From the NCBI RefSeq assembly GCF_017948675.1, contig NZ_JAGFBU010000008.1:41728-105727 (forward strand): 64,000 bases of DNA. Reading direction: 5' to 3'. Both the position numbers and the translations under genes were made by a program. Positions 47,033 through 56,224 of this stretch are shown one piece after another. Source of the stretch: Flavobacterium flabelliforme (lineage in GTDB: Bacteria; Bacteroidota; Bacteroidia; Flavobacteriales; Flavobacteriaceae). The notes under the pieces were generated by a model. The model did not search any database, was not told the DNA's origin, and was given only the letters and a program-made list of their open reading frames with translations. Position 1 is the stretch's first letter; each line of letters opens with the position of its first letter.

Positions 47033-48325
47033 TTGGAAAATAAAAAAATCCTTATAATAACCTATTATTGGCCACCTGCGGGAGGACCTGGCGTACAACG
47101 TTGGTTGAAATTTGTGAAATATTTACCAGATTTTGGAATTCAGCCTATTGTTTATATTCCAGAAAATCCAACTTATCCTATTGTGGACGAAAATTTGGTA
47201 AAGGAAGTTTCAGATAAAGCAATTATTCTAAGAAATAAAATATTCGAACCGTATCAACTGGCTTCATTTCTTTCCAAAAATAAAACTAAAAAAATAAGCT
47301 CTGGCATTATTCCAAATCAAAAGAAACAGTCTTTTTTAGACAAAACCTTTCTTTGGATTCGAGGAAATCTTTTTATACCAGACGCCCGTGTGTTTTGGGT
47401 TAAACCTTCTGTTTCCTATTTAGAAAAATATATTGTACAAAATAATATTGATACCATTATTACTTCTGGGCCACCGCATAGTTTGCATCTTATTGGTTTA
47501 GAATTAAAACAGAAATTAGATCTAAAATGGTTTGCTGATTTCCGTGATCCATGGACTACTATTGGCTATCATAAATCGTTGCGTTTATCAAGTTTTGCTG
47601 CAAAAAAGCATAAATTTTTAGAACACCAGGTTCTGAATTCAGCCGATATGATTATAGTAACCAGTAAGACTACTAAAACCGAATTTGAGGCAATTACCGC
47701 AAAACCAATTACAGTGATTACAAATGGTTATGATGCCGAACAAGTGGAGAAACAGAATTTAGATTCTAAATTCAGTTTGGCTCATATTGGTTCGTTTCTA
47801 TCGGAACGAAATCCGTTGATTTTATGGGAGAGTTTAGTAGAATTAGTCCATGAAATACCTGATTTCAAATCGCATTTAGAAATTAAATTAATTGGTGCAG
47901 TTAGCCAAGAGGTTTTAGAAACGATAACTCAGTTTGGTTTAAATTTTTATTTAAATAATTTAGGATACGTTTCACATAAAGAAGCCATAGCGCATCAAAG
48001 AAAATCGCAAGTTTTATTGTTGATAGAAATTGACTCTGAGGATACAAAAAGTATTATTCCAGGCAAATTATTCGAATATATGGTTTCTAACAGACCTATT
48101 ATTGCTATTGGACCTGAAGGTTCTGATTTTGCAGAAATTATAACCAATACGAATACAGGAGTGTTCTTGAAATATTCCGAAAAAATGAAGTTAAAAAGTG
48201 TAATTTTAGACTTTTATAATCAATTTTTAGAAGGGAAATTACAATCAAATGGAGTAGGACTTCAAAAGTATTCTAGAAAAAGTTTAACCAAAGAACTGGC
48301 TCATTTGATTCAGTCCCCTTTTTAA
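47033..48325 (+). CDS. Glycosyltransferase, GT-B fold (family 4-like)
   Basis: A 430-residue glycosyltransferase for envelope or capsule glycans. N-terminal 'ILIITYYWPPAGGPGVQRW' (the GGP donor loop of GT4-like enzymes), middle 'DFRDPWTTIGYHKS', C-terminal 'KLIGAVSQEVLETI' and 'IPGKLFEYMVSNRPIIAIGPEG' (shown: PGKLFEYMVSNRPIIAIG), the nucleotide-sugar region. The start is TTG at 47033, directly before the 'ENKKILIITYYW' strand. Cytoplasmic face of the membrane. Followed 27 bases later by a flippase gene, so the two probably serve the same surface polysaccharide. Donor and acceptor are unknown. Confidence 0.88.
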   Translation: MENKKILIITYYWPPAGGPGVQRWLKFVKYLPDFGIQPIVYIPENPTYPIVDENLVKEVSDKAIILRNKIFEPYQLASFLSKNKTKKISSGIIPNQKKQSFLDKTFLWIRGNLFIPDARVFWVKPSVSYLEKYIVQNNIDTIITSGPPHSLHLIGLELKQKLDLKWFADFRDPWTTIGYHKSLRLSSFAAKKHKFLEHQVLNSADMIIVTSKTTKTEFEAITAKPITVITNGYDAEQVEKQNLDSKFSLAHIGSFLSERNPLILWESLVELVHEIPDFKSHLEIKLIGAVSQEVLETITQFGLNFYLNNLGYVSHKEAIAHQRKSQVLLLIEIDSEDTKSIIPGKLFEYMVSNRPIIAIGPEGSDFAEIITNTNTGVFLKYSEKMKLKSVILDFYNQFLEGKLQSNGVGLQKYSRKSLTKELAHLIQSPF

Positions 48326-48352
48326 TATCAAACCTAACACCCTTAACCTTTC

Positions 48353-49813
48353 ATGGGAATCGTACTAAATCAATCTTTAAAGAATACAATAATTACTTAT
48401 TTGGGTTTTGGGATTGGAGCCATAAATACGCTTTATTTATATCCGGTACTTTTGGGTGCTACATTTTATGGGTTAACAAATTATATTACTTCTTGCGCTA
48501 ATGTGATCATGCCTTTGTTTGCCATTGGTATGCAAAATACTTTAGTTAAATTTTATTCTCAGTATGAAACCGATGCTGAAAAATCTAGGTTTTTATCTTT
48601 TACGGTATTATTTCCATTAGTGGTGATAGTACCAATGGTTTTAACAGCACTTTATTTTTATGACGAAATATTGTTCTTTCTTTCAAAAAAGAATGAAATT
48701 GTCAAAAATTATGTTTGGTTGATTCCTTTTATTGGCTTATGTATGGCCTATTTCGAAATATTTTATGCTTGGGCAAGAGTTCACATGCACTCTGTTTTTG
48801 GTAATTTTATAAAAGAAGTAGGTTTAAGACTATTTTCTTTAGTTCTATTAATTGGCGTTTATTTCGATTGGATGAGCGTTGAAGGTTTTGTTTATGCAAC
48901 TGCTGGATTGTATTTCTTGGCATTTGTAGTCACTATGTTATATGCTTTTCGAATTCAAAAACCAACTTTTCAATTGGCACTCCCCAAAAATACTAAAGAT
49001 ATATTGACGTATACTTTTTATATTATTTTGTCAGGAAGTGTCGCTAATTTGTTATTGGATGGAGACAAAATAATGCTCAACCAATATATGATTATCGATA
49101 ATATTGCTTTTTATTCAATCGCTACTTTTATCGCGTTAGTAATTTCAGTCCCGAGTCGAGCGATGCATCAAATTGTATATCCTATTACAGCCAAATTAAT
49201 GCACGATAATAAGTTTAAAGAGCTAAATGTTCTGTATAAAAAAACCTCTATTAATCTGCAAGTAGTTGGTGGTTATGTGATGTTAGGGATATTTGTCAAT
49301 ATAAATCAATTGTACGAAATGGTTCCTAAGGAATATAGTGGTGGAATTTTAGTAGTATTTATGATTGGTATTTCAAAATACTTTGATCTGATTCTAGGAA
49401 ATAATAATGCTATTATTTTTAATACTAAATATTACAGAGCAGTATTATTTTTAGGAGTTCTTTTAGTGGCAGTGGCAATTGGCTTAAATATGTTATTTAT
49501 TCCTATGTATGGTATTATGGGTTGTGCTTTTGCAACTTTATTATCTATAACTTTATACAGTTTAGCCAAGTTGCTCTTTGTGGTTAAACGACTGCATTTG
49601 TTTCCTTTTACAGTTCAAACGTTACATTCTCTTGGAATTACTTTTTTGTTATTTTTATTGTTTTACTTCTGGGAATTTCCCTTTAATCCGATAATTTCAA
49701 TAGGTTTAAAATCAATTTTAGTAACTATTTTTTATGTCTACATTAATTATAAATTTGTTGTTTCTAAAGAAATTAATAACGCTATTGACTCCGTTCTAAA
49801 AAAAATAAAATAG
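48353..49813 (+). CDS. Oligosaccharide flippase, Wzx/MATE-like (MOP superfamily)
   Basis: A 486-residue integral membrane protein with about 12-14 helices, starting 'NTIITYLGFGIGAINTLYLY', typical of polysaccharide exporters that flip undecaprenyl-linked oligosaccharides across the inner membrane. The pattern 'DGDKIMLNQYM' in the middle and 'NNNAIIFNTKYYRAVLFLG' near helix 9-10 are common in flavobacterial flippases. Directly follows the glycosyltransferase (27 bases), no terminator between, so an operon. Substrate not known. Confidence 0.88.
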   Translation: MGIVLNQSLKNTIITYLGFGIGAINTLYLYPVLLGATFYGLTNYITSCANVIMPLFAIGMQNTLVKFYSQYETDAEKSRFLSFTVLFPLVVIVPMVLTALYFYDEILFFLSKKNEIVKNYVWLIPFIGLCMAYFEIFYAWARVHMHSVFGNFIKEVGLRLFSLVLLIGVYFDWMSVEGFVYATAGLYFLAFVVTMLYAFRIQKPTFQLALPKNTKDILTYTFYIILSGSVANLLLDGDKIMLNQYMIIDNIAFYSIATFIALVISVPSRAMHQIVYPITAKLMHDNKFKELNVLYKKTSINLQVVGGYVMLGIFVNINQLYEMVPKEYSGGILVVFMIGISKYFDLILGNNNAIIFNTKYYRAVLFLGVLLVAVAIGLNMLFIPMYGIMGCAFATLLSITLYSLAKLLFVVKRLHLFPFTVQTLHSLGITFLLFLLFYFWEFPFNPIISIGLKSILVTIFYVYINYKFVVSKEINNAIDSVLKKIK

Positions 49814-49942
49814 TTTTTGATCCCTTTTAAAACTCAAATATCACTAAAAGTGGGTATTGTAGGATTTTAAATTTGCCTTTAAATTTGTAAGAGCTAGAAA
49901 TAGCTTTAATAAGAAAAAAAGACAAAAAATATCTGCTAGAAT

Positions 49943-50236
49943 ATGAAAAGGACTAAAAGTAAAATTGATGAAGATTTAAGAAAGTTTTCATCTATTCTAA
50001 CAAACAAAATGAACAGTGGATTTGTAGTATTAGAAAGGAATGATAAATTACCGTATGCAATTTTAATGAAGAATAAGAAAAAAGTAGATCATATTTCTAA
50101 TTTTTTTATGTTCTGTGCAACGCTCGGATTATGGTCTATTGCTTGGATTTACATTAGTCAAGTTTCCTCTAAAGCCAAGAAAATTCTGATCGCAATTGAT
50201 GAAGATGGAAATCCTTTTGAAGAGAAGTGTTTTTAA
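49943..50236 (+). CDS. Small membrane protein, unknown
   Basis: A 97-residue protein: basic N terminus, a beta segment 'NSGFVVLERNDKLPYAILMK', one hydrophobic helix (about 53-73, 'FFMFCATLGLWSIAWIYI') and an acidic C terminus ending 'NPFEEKCF'. I recognise no family; the soluble first half plus single anchor looks like a cytoplasmic-facing membrane protein. It is separated from the next gene by 38 bases without a terminator. Confidence 0.6.
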   Translation: MKRTKSKIDEDLRKFSSILTNKMNSGFVVLERNDKLPYAILMKNKKKVDHISNFFMFCATLGLWSIAWIYISQVSSKAKKILIAIDEDGNPFEEKCF

Positions 50237-50274
50237 TATATATTTGCCGAATTATATATTTTTAACATTTACTT

Positions 50275-51072
50275 ATGAAAAAAACTTTACTTACAATTAT
50301 TGCAATTTTATTTAATTTTGCAATCGCTTTTTCGCAGACTACTTCAATAACTGCTGTTTCAACTTCTTTAATATCTGTTAAGGATGATATTGATGGGCCT
50401 AAAAAAAATAATGTAAAAATTAGTTTAACTAGTCTTGCATTCAAAAATTTTCAATTACAGTACGAAAGAAGTTTAACTAAACGTATTGGAGTTGTAATTG
50501 GATATAGCTTTATAAATAAAGGTGCTGTACCATTCAAATCACAATTAAACGAGCTAGTTTCTAATAACAGTGAAGGTCAAGGAATGCTTAACAATACAGA
50601 GTTAGGATATTCAGCAATTACACCAGAAATTCGTTTTTATCTAGGACAAGGATACGGAAAAGGATTTTACATTGCTCCTTTTTACAGACACTTAAAATAT
50701 GACATTTCAGGAATTAATTTTGAATATAATAGTGATCTTAGTACTCAAAAAGAAGATATTGATATGGGTGGTAAACTTACTGCAAATACTTTTGGATTGC
50801 AGTTTGGAGCTCAATTTAATTTAGGAAAACACATTATTCTTGACTGGTGGATCGTAGGACCACATTACGGTACTTCAAAAGGTGATTTTGTTGGAAAAAC
50901 AGATAGATTATTGACACCTTATGAGCAATCAGAACTTCAAAGAGAACTTGACGATATTGATCTTCCTTTAGGAGATATTAAAGCTAAAGCTAATGCAAAC
51001 GGGGCTACAATTAACATCAGTGGACCATGGGGCGGAGTTCGAAGCGGTTTAAGCTTAGGTTACAGATTCTAA
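50275..51072 (+). CDS. DUF3575-like outer-membrane protein
   Basis: A 265-residue exported protein. The signal peptide MKKTLLTIIAILFNFAIAFSQ is followed by a beta-barrel-like mature part: 'VKISLTSLAFKNFQLQYERS' (shown: SLTSLAFKNFQLQYERS), 'RIGVVIGYSFI', 'GKGFYIAPFYRHLKYDI' and the last strand ending '...RSGLSLGYRF', with the C-terminal Phe expected of outer-membrane barrels. Close to the DUF3575 family seen in Bacteroidetes, function unknown. It follows the 97-residue gene and ends at a strong bidirectional terminator shared with uvrA. Confidence 0.78.
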   Translation: MKKTLLTIIAILFNFAIAFSQTTSITAVSTSLISVKDDIDGPKKNNVKISLTSLAFKNFQLQYERSLTKRIGVVIGYSFINKGAVPFKSQLNELVSNNSEGQGMLNNTELGYSAITPEIRFYLGQGYGKGFYIAPFYRHLKYDISGINFEYNSDLSTQKEDIDMGGKLTANTFGLQFGAQFNLGKHIILDWWIVGPHYGTSKGDFVGKTDRLLTPYEQSELQRELDDIDLPLGDIKAKANANGATINISGPWGGVRSGLSLGYRF

Positions 51073-51086
51073 TTAATTCATAACAT

Positions 51087-51129
51087 AAAAAAAGCCGATA
51101 AATCATTTTGTATTTATCGGCTTTTTTTT
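51087..51129. terminator. Bidirectional terminator between the outer-membrane gene and uvrA
   Basis: Stem AAAAAAAGCCGATAAAT / ATTTATCGGCTTTTTTT with an 8-base loop. It serves both converging genes; the last T overlaps the 3' end of uvrA. Confidence 0.9.
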
Positions 51130-53917
51130 ATTTCTTTAATACTGTTTTTAAGTAGGCTCCAGTAACAGACTTCTTATTTTTTGCAACTTCTTCAGGAGTT
51201 CCAACTGCTAATAATTGACCTCCATTTTCTCCTCCTTCAGGTCCTAGATCAATCAGCCAGTCGGCACATTTTATAAGATCAAGGTTATGTTCAATAACAA
51301 TAATAGAATGTCCTTTCTCTAGTAAAGCATCAAAAGAGGTTAGTAATTTCTTGATGTCATGAAAATGCAATCCAGTTGTAGGCTCATCAAAAACAAAAAG
51401 TGCTTTGTCTTTGGTGGCTCCTTTTACTAAGAAAGAGGCTAGTTTAATACGCTGTGCTTCACCACCAGAAAGTGTTGAGGAAGATTGTCCTAATTGTACA
51501 TATCCCAATCCAACATCTTGCAGCGGTTGTAATTTCTGAATGATTTTAGCTTGCTTGTTAGCGATAAAGAAAGCAATTGCATCATCAACAGTCATCGTAA
51601 GAATATCGTGTATATTTTTGCCTTCAAAGTTAACTTCTAGTACTTCTTTTTTAAATCTTTTTCCGTTGCAAGTTTCACAAGGCAATTGTACATCGGCCAT
51701 AAAGACCATTTCTACGTTTATAGAACCTTCTCCTTTGCAAGTTTCACAACGCCCACCATCTACATTAAAGGAAAAGTGTTTGGCCTGATATCCTCTTATT
51801 TTTGATAGTTTTTCTCTTGCATACAATTCTCTAATGTCATCATAGGCTTTGATATACGTAACCGGATTAGAGCGTGAACTGCGACCAATAGGATTTTGAT
51901 CTACATATTCAATATGTTTAATTTGAGAAAAAGAACCAGTTATTTCAGTAAATTGGCCCGCCTTTTCGCCTATATTATCCAACTTTTTCTGCATGGCTGG
52001 AAACAAAATTTTCTTAATCAAGGTACTTTTTCCACTTCCAGAAACTCCAGTAATTACTGTTAAAACATCTAAAGGGAAAGTTACATCTATATTTTGAAGA
52101 TTATTTTCTCTTGCTCCTTTTATTTCAATGTAGTTTTTAAATAATCTTCGTTTTTTAGGAACTGAAATTTCTAAGTCTCCATTTAAATATTTTGCGGTTA
52201 ATGAAGTCGATTTTAGAATTTCTTCAAATGTGCCTTGAGCGACAAGATTACCTCCTAAAGTTCCTGCTTCTGGACCAATATCGATAATCATGTCGGCTGC
52301 TTTCATAATGTCTTCATCGTGTTCTACCACAATAACAGTATTTCCTAGGTCTCTTAATGAAAGCAATACTTTTATCAATCGCTCTGTGTCTTTTGGGTGT
52401 AAACCAATGCTAGGTTCGTCTAGAATATACATCGAACCCACCAAACTACTTCCTAATGAAGTGGCTAGATTAATACGTTGTGATTCTCCACCAGAAAGCG
52501 TTGCAGAATTTCTATTTAGTGTTAGATAATCCAATCCTACTTCGGTTAGAAACGATAATCTATTGTTTATTTCTAGCAATAAACGTTTGGCAATTTGTTT
52601 TTCATAAACATCTAAATCGATACTTTCAAAAAAGCGAACCAAATGCTTGATTGGTAAGTCTACCAAATCTGAAACTGTTTTTGAATTGATTTTTACATAG
52701 GATGCTTCCACTCTCAAGCGCTTTCCTTTACAAGAATAACATCTGGTTTTACCGCGATAACGAGAGAGCATTACCCTATTTTGTATTTTGTAATTTTTTT
52801 CTTCTAATTCCTTAAAAAAGCCATTTAATCCTTGAAAATATTCATTTCCAGTCCAAATTAATTCTTTTTGATCTTCAGATAACTGAAAGAAAGGTTTGTG
52901 AATCGGAAAATCAAATTTATAAGCGTTATTTACCAATTCATCTCTAAACCAACTCATGCTTTCACCACGCCATGGAAAAATGGCATTTTCAAAAACCGAT
53001 AAAGTAGTATTAGGAACTACTAATTCGGCATCAATTCCTATAATATTTCCGTAGCCTTCGCAAACCGGACAAGCTCCATACGGATTATTAAAACTGAATA
53101 AATGAACATTTGGCTCCAAGAAAGTAATGCCATCCATTTCAAAATTGTTAGAATAGGAGTATTTTTTATCAGCGTTTAATTCCTGTAAATAACAAATTCC
53201 TTTGCCTTCAAAAAAAGCAGTTTGTACGGCATCGGCAAGACGATTATAAAACTCTTCTTCTTCCTTAACTACAATTCTGTCAATGATTAAAAGTATTTCT
53301 TTTTTATGTAATGATTCGGGTAAATCATCTAAGCGAACCATTTCGTTATTTACTAAAATTCTTGCAAAACCTTGCTGCAAAAGTACTTTTAGTTTGTCTT
53401 CTAATTTTCTTCCTTCTTCTAAATGAATAGGAGCGAGGAGTAACCATTTGCTGTCTAATTCAAAAGTTTTTACATCAGAAACAACATCTGTTACCGTATT
53501 TTTTTTGACTTCCCGACCAGAAACAGGGGAATACGTTCTTCCAATTCGAGCAAAAAGTAGTTTTATATAATCGTAGATTTCTGTAGAGGTTCCTACAGTA
53601 GAACGCGCATTGGTTGTATTTACCTTCTGTTCGATAGCAATAGCTGGAGCAATTCCTTTTATGTATTCTACCTTTGGTTTGTCTAATCTTCCCAAGAATT
53701 GTCGCGCGTAAGAAGATAAGCTTTCTACATAGCGACGTTGTCCTTCGGCATAAAGCGTATCAAATGCCAAGCTTGATTTTCCCGAACCTGAAAGTCCAGT
53801 AATAACAACTAATTTATTTCTAGGAATCGCAACATCTACATTTTTTAAGTTATGTACTTGTGCTCCTTTTATAATGATATTTTTCTTTGGATCTAATTTA
53901 GAAAGGTCAACTTGCAT
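51128..53917 (-). CDS. uvrA: Excinuclease ABC subunit A
   Basis: DNA-damage recognition subunit of nucleotide excision repair, acting with UvrB and UvrC. The ATG at 53917 gives [19 protein letters not shown]; an upstream Met would add 21 residues that look like noise. The 929-residue length fits UvrA. Two ABC modules: Walker A 'GLSGSGKSS' and 'GVSGSGKST', signatures '[12 protein letters not shown]' and '[12 protein letters not shown]', Walker B '[12 protein letters not shown]' and '[12 protein letters not shown]'. Zinc fingers are intact ('CPVC', 'CYSCKGKR', 'CETCKGEGS' with 'CETCNGKRF'). Monocistronic. Confidence 0.95.
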   Translation of the reverse strand: MQVDLSKLDPKKNIIIKGAQVHNLKNVDVAIPRNKLVVITGLSGSGKSSLAFDTLYAEGQRRYVESLSSYARQFLGRLDKPKVEYIKGIAPAIAIEQKVNTTNARSTVGTSTEIYDYIKLLFARIGRTYSPVSGREVKKNTVTDVVSDVKTFELDSKWLLLAPIHLEEGRKLEDKLKVLLQQGFARILVNNEMVRLDDLPESLHKKEILLIIDRIVVKEEEEFYNRLADAVQTAFFEGKGICYLQELNADKKYSYSNNFEMDGITFLEPNVHLFSFNNPYGACPVCEGYGNIIGIDAELVVPNTTLSVFENAIFPWRGESMSWFRDELVNNAYKFDFPIHKPFFQLSEDQKELIWTGNEYFQGLNGFFKELEEKNYKIQNRVMLSRYRGKTRCYSCKGKRLRVEASYVKINSKTVSDLVDLPIKHLVRFFESIDLDVYEKQIAKRLLLEINNRLSFLTEVGLDYLTLNRNSATLSGGESQRINLATSLGSSLVGSMYILDEPSIGLHPKDTERLIKVLLSLRDLGNTVIVVEHDEDIMKAADMIIDIGPEAGTLGGNLVAQGTFEEILKSTSLTAKYLNGDLEISVPKKRRLFKNYIEIKGARENNLQNIDVTFPLDVLTVITGVSGSGKSTLIKKILFPAMQKKLDNIGEKAGQFTEITGSFSQIKHIEYVDQNPIGRSSRSNPVTYIKAYDDIRELYAREKLSKIRGYQAKHFSFNVDGGRCETCKGEGSINVEMVFMADVQLPCETCNGKRFKKEVLEVNFEGKNIHDILTMTVDDAIAFFIANKQAKIIQKLQPLQDVGLGYVQLGQSSSTLSGGEAQRIKLASFLVKGATKDKALFVFDEPTTGLHFHDIKKLLTSFDALLEKGHSIIVIEHNLDLIKCADWLIDLGPEGGENGGQLLAVGTPEEVAKNKKSVTGAYLKTVLKK

Positions 53918-54487
53918 AAAAATGATAATTTTTACAAAAGTAAACAATTTTAAACAGAGAAAGAGGAATGAACAAATCACAAATAATGATTAAAGTAGGG
54001 AGGAAATACTCTTTTTTGGTGTGAGGTATTTGTATTTACCATTAAAAAAATAAATTCATTTTTTTTTCAAAATAATAACGAGACAGAAACCATTAAAACC
54101 CACAACTTTCATTTTCTTATTCCGATAACTGCTTTTTACTTTTCTTGATGCTAAAATATTTTTAATGTAAACTTGAATTAAGATAAAGGTTGAATTTAAT
54201 TCTCTGATAATCAATAATTATTTTAGCCCTTTTTTTAATGTGCCTAATTTAGCTTAAGTTACAGTATCATTGAAAAATTAAAAAATCCTAGATCAGTCGA
54301 AAAGGAGTAAGAGCTATTGTAACAAATTATAATTTTAATATGTTAAATTTTTTTAACATTACTTGCTTCTTCAAATAATAATTAGTTAAATTTGACCACA
54401 CAATAACCCAAATAAACAAAGCCTATAATCAAAAACTACTTTTTAGAGCAATCTACCAATTTTAATTAAAAACTAAAAAGTATTATT
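53918..54487. promoter_or_regulatory. Divergent intergenic region between uvrA and the ECF sigma gene
   Basis: 570 bases with no coding-length frame. It holds the sigma-gene promoter annotated separately and, toward uvrA, a minus-strand TACTTTTG -7-like box (53935-53942) that lacks a properly spaced TTG. The rest is A/T-rich with no repeat or hairpin that I would call. The leader of the sigma gene is therefore about 85-90 bases. Confidence 0.45.
54363..54394 (+). promoter_or_regulatory. Candidate promoter of the ECF sigma factor gene
   Basis: TTG at 54363-54365, 21-base spacer, TAAATTTG at 54387-54394, a full match to the flavobacterial TTG-N17-23-TAnnTTTG consensus. It fits a housekeeping-sigma promoter rather than autoregulation by the ECF factor. 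Confidence 0.55.
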
Positions 54488-55072
54488 ATGGTTAATATAC
54501 AACTTCCAGACGCGACATTAGTTAAGGAATATGTTGCAGGTAATGAGGATGCCTTAGCTACACTAATAAAAAGGCACCAGTCAAAAATCTACGGATTCAT
54601 TTATTCTAAAATAGCAGATAAAGACATTACTAACGATGTTTTTCAAGATACTTTCATCAAAGTAATTAAAACCTTAAAATCAAACTCGTATAATGAGGAA
54701 GGTAAATTTTTACCTTGGGTAATGCGTATTTCTCATAATTTAGTAGTAGATCATTTTCGTAAAAACAAAAAAATGCCTTTATATAGAGAAACTGAAGAGT
54801 TTTCTATTTTCTCTATTATGTCTGATGACGCTATGAATATCGAAAACAAAATCATTGCCGATCAAGTAGAAATTGATCTCAAAAAACTAATAGAAGAACT
54901 TCCTATTGACCAGAAAGAGGTTTTAGTGATGCGTATGTATCAGGATATGAGTTTCAAAGAAATTTCAGAATCTACGGGAGTTAGCATCAATACTGCATTA
55001 GGAAGAATGCGTTATGCACTGATGAATTTGAGAAAAGTGATTGATAAACACCAAATTATTTTGACCAATTAA
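54488..55072 (+). CDS. ECF-type RNA polymerase sigma factor
   Basis: A 194-residue sigma-70 family protein with region 2 (about residues 20-90, 'LIKRHQSKIYGFIYSKI', 'DVFQDTFIKVIKTL', 'FLPWVMRISHNLVVDHFRK') and region 4 (about 130-185, 'LPIDQKEVLVMRMYQDMSFKEI' in part: LPIDQKEVLVMRMYQDM, then 'SINTALGRMRYALMNLRK'). This is the flavobacterial group similar to RpoE-like proteins. No anti-sigma gene follows; instead a 47-codon gene starts 53 bases later in the same direction, before the next terminator. The promoter is well defined. The regulon is unknown. Confidence 0.92.
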   Translation: MVNIQLPDATLVKEYVAGNEDALATLIKRHQSKIYGFIYSKIADKDITNDVFQDTFIKVIKTLKSNSYNEEGKFLPWVMRISHNLVVDHFRKNKKMPLYRETEEFSIFSIMSDDAMNIENKIIADQVEIDLKKLIEELPIDQKEVLVMRMYQDMSFKEISESTGVSINTALGRMRYALMNLRKVIDKHQIILTN

Positions 55073-55125
55073 CAATATATTTTAGTGACCTGCGTTGTTA
55101 TATAAAAGCAAATAGGGATTACGAT

Positions 55126-55269
55126 ATGGCAAAAATTTACTCAAAAAAAGCATTAGTTTCAAAAGTAATGAAACCTAGTGAAGAAACAGTTTCTTTTTTA
55201 TTAAGCTATTCTAAAGCATTAAGCATAGTAAAAATTGATAATAAAAGTTTCGAAATTATTTCTAATTAA
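55126..55269 (+). CDS. 47-residue protein downstream of the ECF sigma gene
   Basis: ATG at 55126 to TAA at 55267-55269: a 47-codon frame in sigma-gene orientation with a strong terminator 26 bases later, so it is the last gene of that transcript. The product is a basic helical peptide ('MAKIYSKKALVSKVMKPSEE', 'LLSYSKALSIVKIDNKSFEI'). No signal or membrane segment. The protein-like composition and operon position argue that it is real; conservation next to this sigma factor in relatives would settle it. No family recognised. Confidence 0.6.
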   Translation: MAKIYSKKALVSKVMKPSEETVSFLLSYSKALSIVKIDNKSFEIISN

Positions 55270-55294
55270 ATACTTAATTACGTATTAATTAGAT

Positions 55295-55337
55295 AAAAAA
55301 TCCCAATATTTTCAAGTTTAAATATTGGGATTTTTTT
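55295..55337. terminator. Bidirectional terminator between the sigma operon and nth
   Basis: Stem AAAAAATCCCAATATTT / AAATATTGGGATTTTTTT with an 8-base loop. A and T runs on both sides serve both converging units; it overlaps the last bases of nth. Confidence 0.9.
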
Positions 55338-55992
55338 ATTTATTTTTTTTATAATATTGGTCTAAAACTGTTTTTCTTCCAATGGTTTTAGTAATAATAT
55401 CTTTCTCTAAATCCCAGCCACGCGCGGGCGAATATTCTCTTCCATACCAAATAATCTGCAAGTGCAAATCATTCCATATTTCTTCTGGAAAGATTCGCTT
55501 GGCATCTTTTTCTGTTTGAACCACATTTTTTCCATTAGTCAAATTCCATCGATACATCAATCGATGAATGTGTGTATCAACCGGAAAAGCAGGTACTCCA
55601 AAAGCTTGAGACATCACCACACTAGCCGTTTTATGACCAACAGCTGGCAATTCTTCTAAAAACTCAAAACTTTGAGGTACTTTCCCATCATGCTTGTCAA
55701 TCAAAATGTGAGATAAACCATGAATTCCCTTAGATTTCATAGGTGATAAACCGCAAGGCCGAATAATTTCCTTAATTTCCTCTACAGACATTTTAATCAT
55801 ATCATACGGATTATCTGCCTTTTCAAATAGCAATGGAGTAATCTGATTGACGCGAACATCAGTACATTGTGCTGACAATAAAACCGCAATCAACAACGTA
55901 TAAGGATCCTTATGATCAAGTGGCACCGGAATGGTTGGATATAATTCTTTTAACGTATTTATAACAAAAGTTACCCGTTCCTGTTTGTTCAT
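55336..55992 (-). CDS. nth: Endonuclease III-like DNA glycosylase lacking the iron-sulfur cysteines
   Basis: Base-excision repair glycosylase/AP lyase for oxidised pyrimidines. The 218-residue protein has the helix-hairpin-helix 'LPAVGHKTASVV' with catalytic Lys (K121) and 'FPVDTHIHR' with catalytic Asp (D139), so chemistry is preserved. Typical Nth ends with a C-x6-C-x2-C-x5-C loop binding a 4Fe-4S cluster; here the matching stretch reads 'YGREYSPARGWDLEKDIITK' with no cysteine at all. The core is otherwise canonical ('LLIAVLLSAQCTDVRVN'). Monocistronic. The assignment is firm; the cluster loss is seen in the sequence. Confidence 0.92.
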   Translation of the reverse strand: MNKQERVTFVINTLKELYPTIPVPLDHKDPYTLLIAVLLSAQCTDVRVNQITPLLFEKADNPYDMIKMSVEEIKEIIRPCGLSPMKSKGIHGLSHILIDKHDGKVPQSFEFLEELPAVGHKTASVVMSQAFGVPAFPVDTHIHRLMYRWNLTNGKNVVQTEKDAKRIFPEEIWNDLHLQIIWYGREYSPARGWDLEKDIITKTIGRKTVLDQYYKKNK

Positions 55993-56010
55993 TTTTGTAT
56001 TTTTAGCACT

Positions 56011-56032
56011 GTAAAAATACTGTAATTTTTAC
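56011..56032. repeat. Inverted repeat upstream of nth
   Basis: GTAAAAAT (56011-56018) and ATTTTTAC (56025-56032) form perfect 8-base arms around a 6-base spacer, 18 bases upstream of the nth start codon and at the edge of the structured region that follows. It could be an operator or the end hairpin of a minus-strand RNA. Confidence 0.5.
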
Positions 56033-56190
56033 GATGTGCCTAATCCAGCTGTTCCTTACAAGTCCTCCTTCATAAAACTTTTTTTCTAAATTTATAAAGG
56101 AGCTTCCTACCGGTCGCTCTTTATAAACAAGAAAAAATAGTTTTTTTCAATCCGGGCTTTTCAGTGCCATCTGGGGCAAGTACTCAATAC
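56033..56190. ncRNA. Candidate structured RNA element between nth and the thiol peroxidase gene
   Basis: About 160 bases of markedly more G+C-rich sequence in an otherwise A/T-rich intergenic space. The centre forms a 12-bp stem: TTTATAAAGGAGC (56091-56103) with GCTCTTTATAAA (56116-56127) and one bulged base, enclosing the loop TTCCTACCGGTC. Flanks contain G/C clusters such as CCTAATCCAGCTG and CAATCCGGGC with CATCTGGGGC. No coding frame spans it. This looks like a conserved RNA, possibly one of the Bacteroidetes RNA motifs known from comparative work, but I cannot name it or fix its strand. Confidence 0.35.
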
Positions 56191-56224
56191 AGAAAGAATT
56201 TATAAATAATTTAAAATAAAATAT

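Noticed and set aside
3220..54312. CGAAAAGGAGT occurs in both gene-poor regions near 3227 and 54297
   Set aside because: An 11-base match in A/T-rich DNA without further flanking similarity is within chance; it is not a repeat family.
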